The notes under the pieces are model-generated. The model saw only the letters and a list, made by a program, of their open reading frames with translations, had not been told where the DNA came from and searched no databases. DNA of 33,839 bases from Chromera velia (Eukaryota; Sar; Chromeraceae): positions 7,501 through 41,339 of the forward strand of contig JAHBMJ010005925.1 in assembly GCA_018398765.1 (NCBI GenBank), in the 5' to 3' direction. Shown here one piece after another: positions 10,606 to 20,156 of the stretch (the stretch's first letter is position 1; every line of letters begins with the position of its first letter). A program made the translations under genes and the position numbers.

Positions 10606-11176
10606 CCTAGCACTTATATTGGGTTACAGGTTTCAACACCCCCTATACATAAGGGTATACCCCCCTGTAATGTTACCCTTACTTCAAAAGTGGTCCCAAT
10701 CGATCCATCTCATCAAGTTATGTCTAAAAATATTAAAAACATCTTCTGTTGATTGAGGTTACATGAGAAACTAATGAAAAACCATATGTCCCTTTCACTT
10801 TGTAGCCAAACCCCTTGTAACCTTATAACCTGTAACCTAAAATGACCCTCTTCAAAAGTGATATAACCTTCGTCTACATGCATTTTAAAGTGTTTTTGAA
10901 GTGATTTGAAGAGTTTTTGAAAGTTGACTTTTTGGTTGGTTACAAACCTCAAGACCGCCTGTAACTTTGTAACCTGTAACCTTGCAAGGGGACATATATA
11001 ATAAGAGGTGTAACTTCATGTAACCACATAAGCTATACAGTAAAAGTGATTGATTTCGAAGTAGCTCAACATGCCGGACCTCCAGCTTGTGTGAAAAGCT
11101 CGTCCAAATGTTTTTTGGTTCATTTTTTATGTTATTTTTACACTTGTAACCCTATATAAGCCTAAGAGTGCCCCCC
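10606..11176. other. Spacer with degenerate TAACCTNGTAACC words
   Basis: Between the first two 30 bp arrays. Words such as TGTAACCTTGTAACCTGTAACC-like runs recur at about 10660-10680, 10805-10840, 10960-10985 and 11010-11025, some next to CCCCTTG. A minus frame at 10713-10952 (79 codons) crosses these but shows no known motif. No gene is called. Confidence 0.4.
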
Positions 11177-11300
11177 CCTAGTCTGCTATAGTCTGCTTTT
11201 CGAACTGACTTCGAATTCTAGTCTGATTTTTGAACTGACTTCGATTTTTAGTCTAATTTTCGAGCTAACTCTGAATTTTAGTCTAGTTTCCGAACATGTT
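11177..11300. repeat. 30 bp tandem repeat, array 2
   Basis: Four degenerate copies of the unit seen at 10392-10605 (TAGTCTG.TTTTCGAACTGACTTCGA). After it comes an unrelated 60 bp with a short A-run, then array 3. Confidence 0.8.
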
Positions 11301-11361
11301 CTAAAAGCTGATTTTCTAATATATTCAGTAGGAAAAAAAAAAATTCGCCTGCAGCGCTAAA

Positions 11362-11640
11362 AAACTAGTCTGATTTTTGAACTAACTTAAAATTTTAGTC
11401 TGATTTTTGAACTAACTTCGAATTCTAGTCTGATTTTCGAACTGACTTCGAATTCTAGTCTGATTTTCGAACTAATTTAGAATTTTAGTCTGCTTTTCGA
11501 ACTGACTTCGAATTCTAGTCTAATTTTCGAATAGACTTAGAATTTTAGTCTGCTATAGTCTGCTTTTCGAACTGACTTCGAATTCTAGTCTGATTTTTGA
11601 ATTGACTTCGATTTTTAGTCTGATTTTCGAGCCAACTCTG
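11362..11640. repeat. 30 bp tandem repeat, array 3
   Basis: About nine copies of the same 30 bp unit, reached through CTGCAGCGCTAAAAAACTAG. This resembles the A-rich lead-in of array 1 (CACGCCAAAAAACTAG). The array overlaps the end of the transposase reading frame, whose last codons and TAA (11615-11617) are in repeat-derived sequence. Confidence 0.8.
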
Positions 11641-11959
11641 ACTGATTCATCCTGACCGATTCATCCTGAAGGAATTCTAAGAGCTCCGTCTCTGAGAAAT
11701 GCGGCGGAAGAGGGGGTTCATTGAAGTCCTCCTCGTTATCATCTCTCAGGTCACCTGCATCCGTGGCGATCTGATCTCCACCTGATTCCCTCATTGGGTT
11801 GCGGGCCTGGGCATATTCCATTCCCCACAGCTCTCCTAAGAGTCAACACGTTGACTCTTTCCTTCGCAGATATTCAAGACTCAAGTCCAAACGCTGACCC
11901 GTGATCTCGTAGTGCAGGTTGTCAGCCGCAACCTGTGATAGAATTAAAAAGAAAAGAAA

Positions 11960-12140
11960 TGAGACCATCACGACTGTAGGGGGAAAAGAGGGGAAAACAG
12001 AAGAAACGAGACCATCAATGTCCATCATGAGACCATCACGGCTGAAGGGGGGGAAAAGAGAAGAAACGAGACCATCAATGTCCATCATGAGACCATCACG
12101 GCTGAAGGGGGGGAAAAGAGAAGAAACGAGACCGTCGCAG
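11960..12140. repeat. 60 bp tandem repeat inside a transposase intron
   Basis: The phrase GAAACGAGACCATCAATGTC plus CATCATGAGACCATCACGGC with a G-run/A-run recurs exactly 60 bp apart (from about 12003 and 12063), with partial copies on both sides. It lies wholly in the intron between exons 7 and 8 of the transposase pseudogene. Confidence 0.8.
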
Positions 12141-13914
12141 GAGCAGGGGGAAAAGAGAAAAAACATTTCACTCACCAGTTGGGCGAGGTCTGCCGCCTCT
12201 GGAAAGAGCCCCCCGTTCTGTCTGATTCGATCGCCCGTCCACTTCGTCAGGCTGTCGAGGAGAACTTGTTGAAAGACCTCGTCCGACAGTGTGGAAGAGT
12301 AGAGCGCCCTCTTCAGAAAAGAATGCAGAGACTCCAGCTGTGAAGTAGACCGAGCAGTCTGCCATACGCTGAGTGCATACTTTTCATCCCCTTTCCCCCT
12401 CCACAATTCCTTCTTGACTTCCCAGTAGAGAGAGACGCCATGCGGATCTGACAAACACCCGTTCCTCACGTGTTTGAGCTGCTCCTCCCAGATTGCCTCC
12501 GTGCGGTCGGTGAAAAGCAGGACACCGTTGTAGGACTTTGTCTTGAAGACATCGTACACGACCTGCAATGCATGTGTGTAAGGGAGGGGGGAAGAGATGG
12601 TAAGAGTGAGAGAGAAGCTCTGCCTAAGGGCGCCTAGGGGTCTGTGGATCTTTGTAAGGGGAAGGGGGAACTAGAGGGGGAAAGGGGAAGACCAGACTCA
12701 CTTGAAGGCGCCGTTCGAGTTCTGCAGGTTGAGGAATGAGTCTTCGGACGTATCTGCGCAGGTCCTTTGCTGTGACTCGCTTCCATGCCTCGTCTCGACC
12801 AATGAGATTCTGCAATCGAACTCAAGGGCAGAGAGGCAAGAAAACAGGGGGAAAAGACAAAATTGAGGGGCGAAAAAACGATAACGAAGAGNGGAACGAA
12901 TAGCAAAAGGGGGGGGGAAAGAGCAAAAGAGGAGAAACGATACCACAAAAAGAAGGACCACAAGCTTTGGCGGCCTACCTCTGCTTTCATTACTGCCGTC
13001 AAGAGCTTGTCAAGGTCCTCTCTAGACAGAACAAAGAGTGCTTTTTGGATCTCCTTGACAAAGAGGGGGGCGTATGGGTGACTTTTGGAATGCAGACCCT
13101 TGCTCAACCTGTCTATCCAGTGGAACACGTCCAGGAGGATCTTGATGTGGGGGTTCAAAATTCGCCAAGCTGCTTTCACCGCTCCCTCTCCACAGCAGTC
13201 GCGATCGAGCCAGACGATCTCCGGGAACTCCAGCTTGAAGATCTCGTACCTCCGCCTCAGCTTCTTCATCGCCTCAAGCACTTCTTCCACACTCTGGGTT
13301 TCGAGACAGAGTCAGAGAATCACCTGCAAACAACGAAATGACATGGAGGCATGGCGCTTTGAGGGGGAAAACACTAGGGGAAAAGAGAAATGGATACTTG
13401 AGGGGGTAGACAGGAAAAAGGAGGGAAGACGGAGGTAAGAACCCACTTCTTTCGCTTCGTTCATGAGACTCCACAGGTACTTCACGCCGCAGCTGTGACC
13501 TGTTTGCGGGATGTGAGTGATGTCGTTTTTCAGATACTTTCCTCCTGCAATGAGAGACAGCAGATCGAAGGGGGAAAAAAATAATGAAAGATAGACAGCG
13601 GCAGATCGACAGGGGGAAGAGAATGAAAGACAAGCAGCGGCAGATTGACAGGGGGAAGAGAACCAAAGATGGGCAGCGGGGGGGAAGAGAATCAAAGATA
13701 GGCAGCGGGGGGGAAGAGTTCATGCACGCACCTCGCGAACCAAGAAGGGCTTTTTGGTATGTCTGCCGCTCTCTCCCTGTATGGACAAAGTACGCCCGGA
13801 TGAGGCTTTGCCGGCAGCGCTTTGAGTTGTACCCATTGAACTCAAATCGGCCTCCAAAAGCAGGAGCTTTCTTATTGATGGGGCATTCCGAGACAGCCTG
13901 CCGCTCCTCTACAC

Positions 13915-15907
13915 CGAAACCTGTGGCTGCTGCAGAAGGGGGGGAGACAACTGCAGAAGGGGGGAAGACCCCCAGACCAGGATCTCTGGCGTGACTGTCA
14001 CGGATAGGTGGCTCAGTCTCGATTGTCACCACATCCTCTCCGTCCACGACAACAACCCTCTCCTTGTCTGTGACGCTCTCGCCCCCCCCAAGGCCCACAC
14101 CAAAACCTGTGGCTGCTGCAGAAGGGGGGAAGACATCCTGCCGCCCCCCCACACCGAAACCTGTGGCTGCTGCAGAAGGGGGGAAGACATCCTGCCGCCC
14201 CCCCACACCGAAACCTGTGGCTGCTGCAGAAGGGGGGAAGACATCCTGCCGCCCCCCCACACCGAAACCTGTGGCTGCTGCAGAAGGGGGGAAGACATCC
14301 TGCCGCCCCCCTACACCGAAACCTGTGGCTGCTGCAGAAGGGGGGGAGACAACTGCAGAAGGGGGGAAGACCCCCAGACCAGGATCTCTGGCGTGACTGT
14401 CACGGATAGGTGGCTCAGTCTCGATTGTCACCACATCCTCTCCGTCCACGACAACAACCCTCTCCTTGTCTGTGACGCTCTCGCCCCCCCCAAGGCCCAC
14501 ACCAAAACCTGTGGCTGCTGCAGAAGGGGGGAAGACATCCTGCCGCCCCCCCACACCGAAACCTGTGGCTGCTGCAGAAAGGGGAAAAACATTCTGCTGC
14601 TCCCCCACACCGAAACCTGTGGCTGCTGCAGAAGGGGGGAAGACATCCTGCCGCCCCCCCACACCGAAACGTATGGCTGCTGCAGAAGGGGGGAAGACAT
14701 CCTGCCGCTCCCCCACACCGAAACCTGTGGCTGCTGCAGAAGGGGGGAAGACATCCTGCTGCCCCCCCACACCGAAACCTGTGGCTGCTGCAGAAGGGGG
14801 AAAGACATCCTGCCGCCCCCCCACACCGAAACCTGTGGCTGGTGCAGAAGGGGGGGAGACAACTGCAGAAGGGGGGAAGACCCCCAGACCAGGATCTCTG
14901 GCGTGACAGTCACGGATAGGTGGCTCAGTCTCGATTGTCACCATATCCTCTCCGTCCACGACAACAACCCTCTCCTCGTCTGTGAAGCTTTTGCCCCCCC
15001 CAAGGCCCACACCGATACCTGTGGCTGCTGCAGAAGGGGGGAAGACATCCTGCCGCCCCCCCACACCAAAACCTGTGGCTGCTGCAGAAAGGGGAAAGAC
15101 ATTCTGCTGCTCCCCCACACCGAAACCTGTGGCTGCTGCAGAAGGGGGGAAGACATCCTGCCGCCCCCCCACACCGAAACGTATGGCTGCTGCAGAAGGG
15201 CGGAAGACATCCTGCCGCCCCCCCACACCAAAACCTGTGGCTGCTGCAGAAGGGGGGAAGACATCCTGCCGCCCCCCCACACCGAAACCTGTGGCTGCTG
15301 CAGAAGGGGGGAAGACATCCTGCCGCCCCCCCACACCGAAACCTGTGGCTGCTGCAGAAGGGGGGGAGACAACTGCAGAAGGGGGGAAGACCCCTAGACC
15401 AGGATCTCTGGCGTGACTGTCACGGATAGGTGGCTCAGTCTCGATTGTCACCACATCCTCTCCGTCCACGACAATAACCCTCTCCTTGTCTGTGAAGCTC
15501 TCGCCCCCCCCAAGGCCCACACCGATACCTGTGGCTGCTGCAGAAGGGGGGAAGGCATCCTGCCGCCCCCCCACACCGAAACCTGTGGCTGCTGCAGAAA
15601 GGGAAAAGACATTCTGCTGCTCCCCCACACCGAAACCTGTGGCTGCTGCAGAAGGGGGGAAGACATCCTGCCACCCCCCCACACCGAAACGTATGGCTGC
15701 TGCAGAAGGGCGGAAGACATCCTGCCGCTCCCCCACACCGAAACCTGTGGCTGCTGCAGAAGGGGGGAAGACATCTTGCCGCCCCCCCACACCGAAACCT
15801 GTGGCTGCTGCAGAAGGGGGGGAGACAACTGCAGAAGGGGGGAAGACCCCCAGACCAGGATCTCTGGCGTGACTGTCACGGATAGGTGGCTTAGTCTCGA
15901 TTGTCAC
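13915..15907 (-). repeat. Coding minisatellite in transposase exon 3 (18-residue units, nested)
   Basis: The basic unit is 54 bp, coding about GGRQDVFPPSAAATGFGV on the minus strand. Units are grouped into higher-order blocks separated by a 132 bp spacer coding GESFTDKERVVVVDGEDVV and then TIETEPPIRDSHARDPGLG. Block starts (the GGATCTCTGGCGTGAC word) give lengths near 402, 510, 510 and 456 bp, that is 5, 7, 7 and 6 units plus the spacer. Every length is a multiple of three, so the frame is kept. The segment lies between the Cys-rich N-terminal half and the catalytic half, so it looks like an expanded, probably disordered linker. The opposite strand is also open (13991-15397), which follows from the unit sequence and is not evidence of a gene. 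Confidence 0.9.
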
Positions 15908-15920
15908 TAGCGATTGTCAC
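15899..15920 (-). other. 13 bp duplication causing a frameshift
   Basis: The word GATTGTCAC occurs twice (15899-15907 and 15912-15920) separated by TAGC. All other spacer copies in the minisatellite have it once. Removing 13 bp restores the frame from exon 3's first part (RTLHARWASASSAASAES...) into the repeats, so this is a recent inactivating event. Confidence 0.75.
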
Positions 15921-16272
15921 CACATCCTCTCCATCCCCGTCTATGACAACAACCCTCTCCTCGTCTGTGAAGCTCTCGCCCCCCCCAGGGCTCTCAGCGA
16001 CTTCCATTAAAGGCGGAGAGGATTCTGCACTTGCAGCACTCGACGCGCTCGCCCAACGCGCATGCAGAGTCCTTCGGTAGGCCTTCCACGCGCCCCCAAA
16101 CCGAGTCAGCTACTCAATGTAGGCCTGGTGGTGTCTGTAATCCAGTCGTCTACAAACAGAGGCGATGCTTATGTCTCCACGACGTCCGACTGCTTGCACT
16201 TCTGGAAGAATCTGCAAGCATGCCAAGGGGGGAGGGGGGGGGGGAAAGGAGTGACGAGGAGGAAGAGCGACA

Positions 16273-16339
16273 NNNNNNNNNNNNNNNNNNNNNNNNNNNN
16301 NNNNNNNNNNNNNNNNNNNNNNNNNNNNNNNNNNNNNNN
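16273..16339. other. Assembly gap (N run)
   Basis: Sixty-seven undetermined bases inside the intron between transposase exons 2 and 3, flanked by G-runs. Single Ns also occur at about 12892 and 31959, both in homopolymer-rich intron sequence. Confidence 0.98.
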
Positions 16340-17640
16340 GGGGGGAATGACGAGGGGGGAAAAGGTTTGAGAGTCGCGGACCTCCTTGGCCAACAGAGTG
16401 TCGTGTCGTTTTCCCTTCAGCACGATGAAAGGCACGTGGATGAGAGCCGCTTCCGGAAGACTGGAGAGGACCTTGTGGGACAACGCCCCGAACTCCTTTC
16501 TCGCCCCCTTCTCTGTTCTACACATTCCCTAACACTGCAGCCTCATCTGTACAAAACGAGCAGCCAGGGGGGGGGGAAGAAATCGGGGGGAAACCAGTGG
16601 AAACAGCCAGGGGGAAAAGAGAGCCAGAGAGAGAGAGAGGGAGGCGGAAGTCGCTGAGAGCGCCATGGGTGGGGAAGAAATCTTGGGGGAAAAGCAGGGG
16701 GAACAGCTAAGGGGGAAGAGAAAGAGAGACCGACATACTTCGTCAACGTAGAAATCTTCAGGATCTCCAGTCACGTATCTCGGGGGGCGAGTCCCACACC
16801 CCTTCTTTCCCAACGGCCCTTTGCAGTCTGGGCATGGGACCGTGCCCTAAGGGAAGTGGCGAGTCACCGAGGGATCTTCAGTGGGGTTCCATATGAAGAA
16901 CCTCTTGATGAAGTAGTACTCCAGGCAGGGCTCATTCGTGAGGTCTGGGTCAACAAGGTTGGGGGGCTCGATCCATCCGAACGTTTCCCTGTACGGCTTC
17001 CCCGCCTTCCTGCACGCAGACTTCGCCCAGTTGATCTGGTGGGGAGGAAGCTTGCCACCCCACTGGTGGAAGCGGCCCTCCACTGCTTCAGTAGAGTTTT
17101 GAACGTCCGAAGGGGTGGGGGGACGCTCCGCAGTGACTGCAGAGCTAGCTGCAGAGAAAGCTGGAGGGGGGGGGGCGAAGTCCTTCATCGGTGAAAAGTC
17201 CTTTTCGGCCTTGAAGCATCTCTTCCACAGGTCTGTGTCGAAATTCTCGAAGTGGAATCCGCAGCAGCACTCACACGCTTTCAGCTTTGGTCTCTGCCCC
17301 TCCTGTTGTTGCCCCCCCTGTTCAGACTGGGAACGTGTAGAAGGCTTCAAAAACCCCAGAATCGATGTCTGCTGGGCTCCTTTCTTTTGTACCTTCACTG
17401 TCCTGCCCTCTTTCGCTTGTGGCACAGATGCCCTGCAGTTCTTGAAGAGTTCGTACGCTTTCTCTGCGACTCCATTCCGTGGAGCCTCCCCCCTTCCGAG
17501 AGTCAGGGCCCCCCTGAGGGCAGCGCTGCGGAAGGTGCGCAGCCACTCGTCCAGGGATTTTGCCTCGTGCCGCATAGAGATCTCCCCGCCAGCCAACAAC
17601 CGTCCAAACACAATTGGTAGAGGCCCAGGTACAGGCCTAG

Positions 17641-18918
17641 GGTGAAGAGACCAAGAGAAAAGGGACGGACGTGGTTAAGGAGACAGGTGCGGGACTTCTG
17701 ATTTTCGAGCAACAGATGAAAAAAAACAGTAAATCGGCAGACGGGGATTCCCTGCTCCCAGCGAGGAAGGGGAACACTGAAACAGCAAAGAGACAAGTGT
17801 GGGGATGTTTCTGAAGTCGGTGACGGAGCCTTTAGCTGGAAGGGGGAAGTCGTCGTGATCGAAGAGCAGAGCCTGGCAAACTGAAGATCAGAGTCGCGCG
17901 TCGAAAATTGGAGCCGGAAATCAGAGGTGTATTTTGTCGTGACCCTCCCCAACAGGATGGTAGCTTGATCGATTACATCCCGTAGATTCCCGATGATTCC
18001 CGTAGGTCTGTCCACAGGCTGCAGAATTTTTGTCCCCAGAACTGCCGTGGTGTTTCTTGACAACTGTGCACCGCGTCCAGCAGCTATCGGGACGCTAGGA
18101 AGCGAGATTAGATCCATCGCTTTCCCTTACTGCAGCTGGGTTTTGTCCATCTCAATCCGGTGTTTATGCTTCGAACTGGGGTTGATGGGCATCTCTCGCT
18201 CCGAGTGGCGGCCTCTCGGTGGGCAGCGACTCAGGGAGTTCGGGGGACGGCGAGAATATGCAGTGGGGGGCAGGAGGAAGTCGGGGAGGCGGGTTTGGAG
18301 TGGACAGTCTCAGTCTGGTCCCGTCTCTGCTTGGGCGTGAGCGTCTGCAACCAACACATTGGGTCGAGGCCTGCTCGAGGGTTCATGAGGAGGCTAGCCA
18401 CGAGTTCACGGGTCGGGGTGTTGATCAAGAGGTGGGCTTTGGAAGGAGAGGGCAGGTGCATTTGGACGAGCAGAGACTGCCTGACTGGCGAGATGTTCAG
18501 GAGACAGGACCGTGCTTTCGCTGTCGTGAAGCCTGCCTTCCCAGCCCTTGGTGCCCTTCTTGCTCTCCACGATTCTTGTCCTCAAGCGTTTCTCTCCCTT
18601 TCCATCCATCTGTCCTCCCGAGTAGGGACCCCAAGGCTAAAGCTCTCCCAGTTCCTGCATGCCCTTCTGTGCCCAGTCGGATTCCTCCTGCAGGCTAGCC
18701 TGCAGGTAGGTGCGCCTGCATGTAGTGCTTCTTCTTCTTTTTCTGTGTCCGGGCTCTCTCTCTCTCGCTGTCTACTCACTTGATGCCCTTGCGTTGGTCA
18801 TCCGATTTTCTGGCTTGGCTTCCTTGGACTCGCTCGTTCACGCTCTTTGCTGCGTCGTCTTCCCCTGGCCTCCTGCTTTCATCCTGTGGGTACGTGCTGA
18901 CTCTGTGTGTGTACGTGG
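17641..18918. other. Region with only tentative coding potential
   Basis: A minus frame from an ATG at 18117 runs with ordinary composition for about 110 codons (MDLISLPSVPIAAGRGAQL...) before becoming Cys/Leu/Phe-rich. It could be a 5' exon of the transposase gene, but I could not find a convincing donor. Plus frames at 18160-18783 and 18219-18698 overlap a minus frame at 18406-18609 and cannot all be real. No motif settles the choice. Confidence 0.3.
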
Positions 18919-19955
18919 TGCAGACTGGGCCTTGTCGAGCAAGGCGAGAAATCGACGTGCCCTCATTGAATATTGCGTGCGTGCATCAAGGGTGCAGACA
19001 TGTGCAGACTGGGCCTTGTCGAGCAAGGCGAGAAATCGACGTGCCCTCATTGAATATTGCGTACGTGCATCAAGGGTGCAGACATGTGCAGACTGGGCCT
19101 TGTCGAGCAAGGCGAGAAATCGACGTGCCCTCATTGAATATTGCGTACGTGCATCAAGGGTGCAGACATGTGCAGACTGGGCCTCGTCGAGCAAGGCGAG
19201 AAATCGACGTGCCCCATTGAATATTGCGTGCGTGCGTCAAGGGTGCAGACTGGGCCTTGTCGAGCAAGGCGAGAAATCGACGTGCCCTCATTGAATATTG
19301 AGTGCGTGCGTCAAGGGTGCAGACTGGGCCTTGTCGAGCAAGGCGAGAAATCGACGTGCCCTCATTGAATATTGCATGCGTGCGTCAAGGGTGCAGACTG
19401 GGCCTTGTCGAGCAAGGCGAGAAATCGACGTGCCCTCATTGAATATTGCGTACGTGCATCAAGGGTGTAGACTGGGCCTTGTCGAGCAAGGCGAAAAATC
19501 GACGTGCCCTCATTAAATATTGCGTGCATGCGTTAAGCGTGCAGACTGGGCCTTGTCGAGCAAGACGAGAAATCGACGTGCCCTCATTAAATATTGCGTG
19601 CGTGCATCAAGGGTGCAGACTGGGCCTTGTCGAGCAAGGCGAGAAATCGACGTGCCCTCATTAAATATTGAGTGCATGCGTCAAGGGTGCAGACTAGGCC
19701 TTCTCGAGCAAGGTGAGAAATCGACGTACCCTCATTGAATATTGCGTGCGTGCGTTAAGGGTGCAGACTGGGCCTTGTCGAGCAAGGCGAGAAATCAACG
19801 TGCCCTCATTGAATATTGCATGCGTGCGTTAAGGGTACAGACTGGGCCTTGTCGAGCAGGGTGAGAAATCGACGTGCCCTCATTGAATATTGTGTGCGTG
19901 CGTCAAGGGTGCAGACTAGGCCTTGTCGAGCAGGGCGAGAAATCGACGTGCCCAC
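18919..19955. repeat. 74/84 bp tandem repeat, fourteen copies
   Basis: Units start TGCAGACTGGGCCTTGTCGA at 18919, 19003, 19087, 19171, 19244, 19318 and then every 74 bp to 19910. The first three intervals are 84 bp because of an extra TGCAGACATG. One interval is 73. Each unit carries the hairpin GCCTTG-TCGAG-CAAGGC and a GCGTGCGTGC run. 74 is not a multiple of three, so the open frames through the array drift between units and are not coding. The array stops right before a coding-like exon. Confidence 0.95.
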
Positions 19956-20151
19956 GCGTACAACGGGAACTCGTCAGCAGACAAAGATGCCTGCCGCGCT
20001 TTCGTGTTGGCAAATCAAGACCTAGCTCATGTGCTCCTACATATCAACAAGGAGCCACCCGAGAACTTCAACGGTTTCACCGGGCTGGGCGAGGCGGGGA
20101 AAAAGGCATTCGTCCAGAGTCTTACCCCCCCACAACCAGCTCCTGCGCACG
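19956..20151 (+). CDS. Exon of an unknown plus-strand gene
   Basis: I do not recognise the protein, but the sequence reads as real coding: AYNGNSSADKDACRAFVLAN, then QDLAHVLLHINKEPPENF, then GLGEAGKKAFVQSLTPPQP. The composition is balanced, unlike the repeats beside it. It ends at a plausible donor (CACG/GTTAGT at 20152), and the frame would stop five bases later if unspliced. An acceptor upstream would lie inside the last copy of the 74 bp repeat (for example GAGCAG/GGCG at about 19934), so that array may occupy the preceding intron. I found no convincing partner exons. Confidence 0.5.
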
Positions 20152-20156
20152 GTTAG

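Larger units (their letters stand above)
11615..17640 (-). pseudogene. Broken DDE-type transposase gene, eight exons
   Basis: Phase-consistent exons on the minus strand: 16739-17640, 16382-16546, 13732-16211, 13447-13544, 12979-13323, 12702-12809, 12176-12562 and 11615-11932. Order: an N-terminal CxCC/CPDCKG Cys-rich region; a segment with LPEAALIHVPF; GKYLKNDITHIPQ; WLDRDCCGEG and LLDVFHWIDRL; and a C-terminal STSQLESLHSFLKRAL. From memory this order matches DUF6729/KDZ-like eukaryotic transposases: Cys module, 'GDHTFK', 'D-P-F-H-W', then 'E-x-x-H'. A likely D-D-E set survives (ND of exon 4; D of exon 5; E of exon 7). The copy is dead as read under the standard code: in-frame TAG at 16847, 16529 and 16110, TGA at 13312 and 11843, and a frameshift at 15899-15920. 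The exact family is uncertain and an N-terminal exon beyond 17640 may be missing. Confidence 0.75.

Noticed and set aside
13274-15907. The 877-codon minus frame as a stand-alone gene
   Set aside because: Its start is a GTG created by the 13 bp duplication, and its last part runs through an intron; it is the middle of transposase exon 3.
13991-15910. Plus-strand Cys-rich frame (TCGCCRRGEDILPPPHTE repeats) resembling a Cys-repeat protein
   Set aside because: It is the complement of the 54 bp coding unit. The minus frame joins at both ends to transposase homology with correct phase; the plus frame joins to nothing.
11843-16849. TAG read as glutamine (altered nuclear code)
   Set aside because: Only one decayed element shows it; TGA also interrupts it, a frameshift is present, and the two host genes need no recoding.
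16847-16870. A 21 bp intron (GTGACTCGCC...CCCTTAG) removing the first TAG
   Set aside because: It would keep the frame, but it is far shorter than any other intron in the window; a point mutation is simpler.
18919-19955. Tandem 74 bp units as a tRNA or CRISPR-like array
   Set aside because: No cloverleaf or B-box; no unique spacers between repeats (the whole unit repeats); the setting is a eukaryotic nuclear genome.
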